Assembly: GCA_021782055.1 (NCBI GenBank)
Contig: JAJXVP010000118.1
Coordinates: forward strand, 1-8,072
Reading direction: 5' to 3'
DNA length: 8,072 bases
Source of the DNA: a bacterium
Lineage (GTDB): Bacteria; Spirochaetota; Spirochaetia; JABEVK01
Part shown: positions 6,191 through 8,072 of the stretch, one piece after another
Numbering within the stretch: position 1 is the stretch's first letter
Layout: every line of letters begins with the position of its first letter
The notes under the pieces: generated by a model
Told to the model about the DNA's origin: nothing
The model's input: the letters and a program-made list of their open reading frames with translations, nothing else
The model's database searches: none
Program-made: the position numbers and the translations under genes

Positions 6191-7860
6191 GAAAGGGAGA
6201 GAACGATTAAGCGTTCTGAAGCGCGTGTCAGGGCCGTGATAATTCCTCGAGTCTCGGCAGACTTGCGGCTTGGGGTTTGATCTAAGACCACGATGACTAC
6301 GGGAAAACTCAGCCCTTGGGTTGCGCGCCAAGAAGAAATTTTTATTTCCCTCGATAGAGCTTTAATTAGTCTTTGCTCAAAGCGCCCTTGCTCGTCGCAG
6401 GGAATGATAAGAACGTCGTCAGGATGGTAACCCTGGCCTTCAACAAGCGTCCGCAGTTGAACCTCGCAGGTTTTCACAACCGTTTCGTCCGAAACGTTGA
6501 GAATTAACGGTGGGAGCAGGGCCTGGGGAGTTCCCGCTTGGGAAGGGAACTGACACCCGGCAGGTAACCATTGACCTGCATAGTCCAAGATCGCTTGGGA
6601 ACAGCGAAAACTCTGCGTGAGCGTAAAAGAAGCCGCGCTTTCTGGGAATTCCATGGTGGTAGAAAAGTCACCTGACATCACCAAGCCATCGCGAGTCATA
6701 GCTCTCAACCTAGCTAGCTGTTCAACGGTGAGGTCTTGGGCTTCATCAATGAAAATCTTCGAGTAGACAGGTGAAGTGCTGGAATTTTCACCTTGGGCTA
6801 AAAAATCCTCGACACAGGTGGGGCTCGGGGAGGGTAGTTCACCCCAAGCCCGGGTCATTTGCTCAAAAAAGCTGACGAGAGGTTTGGTTGAAACCAAAAA
6901 CGGATATTCACCGGGAGACCTTTCTTGAAGGTGATACCATGCGGCAAGAAGAACCAGCGATTTACCACTCCCCGCTGGACCTGTAAGAAAAAAGTCACCT
7001 CGGTGGTCAGCTGAAAGGTTTAGCGCCTGTTCCTGTTCAGCTGTTAGCGGTTTGAAGGTGATGTGTGTGCGTGACTCGCTTCGCGCATACTGTGAAAGCT
7101 CTTCGCCAACCTCCATGTACTCTTGATAGACTTGATATTCTGCCATCTGTTGACTGGCGAATTGTTGTGCCTGTTGTGCTTGCTCGACTTGGGAGCGCAG
7201 GTCTTGGATACGCTGTTCCAGCTCTTGGCGAGCCTGGGCGCTATCTCGCGATAACCGGGCCAAGGCTAGCTCGGCGAGGTCGAGTTCGTCCTTGAAGCGG
7301 TACCTCTCGGCATTGAGAAGGTTGAGTTCTTGGGCTAAGTCCAAGTAGTTGGTCAAGTCGGCTTCGTTTTGGGCTAACTGTTCTTGAAGGGCTGTGTTTC
7401 GTTTTATCAAAGCGGCGATTTCTTGATCGCGCTGTTCTTTTTGCGCCGAAGTCCTTTGTCGAAGCCTTTGGAGCGTTTGCGCCACAAGGTCCCGCGAGGA
7501 AAAGGCCGGATAGTGTTGGCAAAAAGTTTCAAACTGCAAAAGCGTCTCGTGAAAACGGCGCGTTTCCATCCGTACAAAATTGTGGCGTACAGCATTTGAC
7601 CAGCTTCGGGAGCGGGCAAAGTCACGGACAAACTGGTCGTCAAGGTAGCGTCGCAGGCTGGGGTTTTGACCAAGAAGGCGACGAAGCAGTTCGGGGGCAT
7701 CGACTACTGGGCCTTCGGAACTGTTGGTAGTGTAGGGCGTTCCCGTGGCTTGGCGCAAGATTTTCTCCCACAGGGCATGTAAAGCCAAAGCAATGAGACT
7801 TTCTTCGGCGTCCGCCAGCCCTGCCAATCGTTGCAAATCTTCGTCAAAATTCATGCGCAC
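6187..7860 (-). CDS. coiled-coil protein with compact SF1 (UvrD-like) helicase core
   Basis: A 557-residue protein I cannot name. Residues 1-125 are predicted helical, without recognised motifs. Residues 128-258 read as a long coiled coil, Gln/Glu-rich, especially 220-245. Residues 270-557 hold superfamily 1 ATPase motifs in order: LTAEQEQAL (272-280, Q-motif-like), Walker A GPAGSGKS (294-301), Walker B with DEAQD (372-376, UvrD style), motif III GDFSTTM (397-403, lacking the usual Gln), QSFRC (416-420, like the NYRS motif IV), RATQGLSFPVVIV (512-524, motif V) and ALTRASERL (543-551, motif VI with Arg). UvrD/PcrA proteins exceed 650 residues; this core of about 290 has no room for full 1B and 2B subdomains. 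It may be a translocase or nucleic-acid-responsive ATPase in repair, RNA work or phage defence. The start is GTG at 7860 (AAGGG six bases upstream); ATG at 7854 is nearly as good. It is divergent from the next gene, and its stop overlaps the repressor's. Confidence 0.82.
   Translation of the reverse strand: MRMNFDEDLQRLAGLADAEESLIALALHALWEKILRQATGTPYTTNSSEGPVVDAPELLRRLLGQNPSLRRYLDDQFVRDFARSRSWSNAVRHNFVRMETRRFHETLLQFETFCQHYPAFSSRDLVAQTLQRLRQRTSAQKEQRDQEIAALIKRNTALQEQLAQNEADLTNYLDLAQELNLLNAERYRFKDELDLAELALARLSRDSAQARQELEQRIQDLRSQVEQAQQAQQFASQQMAEYQVYQEYMEVGEELSQYARSESRTHITFKPLTAEQEQALNLSADHRGDFFLTGPAGSGKSLVLLAAWYHLQERSPGEYPFLVSTKPLVSFFEQMTRAWGELPSPSPTCVEDFLAQGENSSTSPVYSKIFIDEAQDLTVEQLARLRAMTRDGLVMSGDFSTTMEFPESAASFTLTQSFRCSQAILDYAGQWLPAGCQFPSQAGTPQALLPPLILNVSDETVVKTCEVQLRTLVEGQGYHPDDVLIIPCDEQGRFEQRLIKALSREIKISSWRATQGLSFPVVIVVLDQTPSRKSAETRGIITALTRASERLIVLSLS
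6200..6217 (-). terminator. weak hairpin near the 3' end of the helicase-like gene
   Basis: AGAACG (6200-6205) and CGTTCT (6212-6217) form a perfect six-pair stem with a six-base loop. Read on the minus strand it is followed by CTCCCTTTCTT, which is pyrimidine-rich but not a clean U-run. The stem lies about 10 bases before the stop codon, inside the coding sequence, so translating ribosomes would disrupt it. It is the best candidate for a minus-strand terminator at this convergent junction, and a weak one; none is visible for the repressor on the other strand. Confidence 0.25.
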
Positions 7861-7873
7861 GTTCCGCCCTTAA

Positions 7874-7908
7874 CGCTAATTGTTGTGCAAGCGCTAATCT
7901 TTGTGAAA
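7874..7908. repeat. tandem direct repeat, 18-bp period, in divergent control region
   Basis: CGCTAATTGTTGTGCAA (7874-7890) and CGCTAATCTTTGTGAAA (7892-7908) match at 14 of 17 positions, with full identity in CGCTAAT and TTGTG. The unit is about 1.7 helical turns long. It lies 14 to 48 bases upstream of the helicase-like start codon and about 90 bases upstream of the rightward gene. The arrangement suggests a paired binding site for a regulator of one or both genes. I see no strong -10/-35 pair here on either strand, and no other gene in 7861-7997. Confidence 0.55.
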
Positions 7909-7965
7909 CCTTATCGGTAAGAAAACTGTAACATACGTCACGGGATTTTTCGATGCCCGGATTGC

Positions 7966-7973
7966 TTAGCGTT
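7966..7973. repeat. inverted copy of the AACGCTAA repeat core
   Basis: TTAGCGTT at 7966-7973 is the exact reverse complement of AACGCTAA at 7872-7879, which begins the first direct repeat. The three copies (two direct, one inverted) bracket the stretch where promoters for both divergent genes should be. An eight-base match in a 137-bp region is suggestive, not proof. Confidence 0.35.
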
Positions 7974-7986
7974 GGGGGCATTAGGT

Positions 7987-8001
7987 ATGGTGAAAGAATG
8001 A
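7987..8001 (+). other. possible four-codon leader ORF overlapping the next start codon
   Basis: ATG GTG AAA GAA TGA (M-V-K-E-stop) ends in the ATGA at 7998-8001, which also holds the start codon of the rightward gene. GGGGG at 7974-7978 lies eight bases before its ATG, and AGG at 7983-7985 lies nearer. Such an overlap could couple initiation of the main gene to a leader peptide. Chance is quite possible for something this short. Confidence 0.2.
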
Positions 8002-8072
8002 AAGCAACAACGGTATGTCCCGGAGTTTGGCGGCTGTCGGCCGACCTCTCGGACCTTTTATTTGAAGGGCTT
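7998..8072 (+). CDS. 5' end of a gene, possibly an A-type flavodiiron protein (FprA-like)
   Basis: Only 25 codons lie in the window, and the frame stays open to its edge. The peptide starts MKATTVCPGVWRLSAD and ends DLLFEGL. This resembles the first strands of the metallo-beta-lactamase domain in some flavodiiron proteins, where a short lead-in (I/V-x-W/Y-x-G-x) is followed by LFE-G/N-L and then a WP-x-P-x-G segment that would fall beyond the edge. Flavodiiron proteins reduce O2 or NO to water or N2O in the cytoplasm of anaerobes, using a di-iron site and FMN. The ATG at 7998 has a modest GGTG five bases upstream and overlaps a four-codon leader frame. The identification depends on one short motif; another protein with a similar N-terminus cannot be excluded. 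Confidence 0.4.
   Translation, partial: MKATTVCPGVWRLSADLSDLLFEGL

Noticed and set aside
7901..7934. TTGTGA with TAACAT as a + strand promoter for the last gene
   Set aside because: The spacer is 22 bases, too long for a housekeeping sigma factor promoter.
6187..8072. A defence island containing the helicase-like protein
   Set aside because: No nuclease, methyltransferase, toxin or mobile-element gene is visible around it, so the context does not support the claim.

Overview
The window looks like chromosomal DNA from a free-living, probably anaerobic bacterium, most likely a spirochaete. The grounds are indirect: mid-range GC, a lipoprotein signal ending in a relaxed L-A-L-S-C lipobox, an ExoA-type AP endonuclease, and a basic-membrane-protein (BMP) type transporter. 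The phylum is an inference. Coding density is very high, no stretch above about 140 bp lacks a gene, and I see no RNA genes, insertion sequences or CRISPR.

Layout: (1) 1-371, the C-terminal part of an ExoA/exonuclease III family nuclease, + strand. (2) 410-1501, a BMP-family substrate-binding lipoprotein, + strand. (3) 1508-5047, a tight minus-strand operon in the order ATPase (5047 to 3518), permease A (3521 to 2439) and permease B (2437 to 1508), joined by an ATGA overlap and a 1-nt gap. (4) 5048-5152, a 105-bp divergent control region containing a near-symmetric extended -10 element readable in both directions. (5) 5153-6190, a LacI-family repressor, + strand. (6) 6187-7860, a minus-strand protein with a helical N-terminus, a long coiled coil and a compact superfamily 1 helicase core; its stop codon overlaps the repressor's in a TTAA palindrome. 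(7) 7861-7997, a second divergent region with an 18-bp-period direct repeat and an inverted copy of its core. (8) 7998-8072, the first 25 codons of a + strand gene, perhaps an A-type flavodiiron protein.

The BMP lipoprotein, double-NBD ATPase and two permeases together make one complete ABC importer of the purine-nucleoside/base or riboflavin type (relatives: PnrA, NupNOPQ, RfuABCD). The binding-protein gene converges on the rest of the operon instead of leading it, so the two halves must be expressed from separate promoters and share 3' ends. The adjacent LacI-type protein is the obvious candidate regulator of the ATPase-permease operon.

The least familiar item is the coiled-coil/mini-SF1 helicase protein: its ATPase motifs are clear, but its motif III is atypical and there is no room for the usual 1B and 2B subdomains. 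I cannot assign it a pathway.
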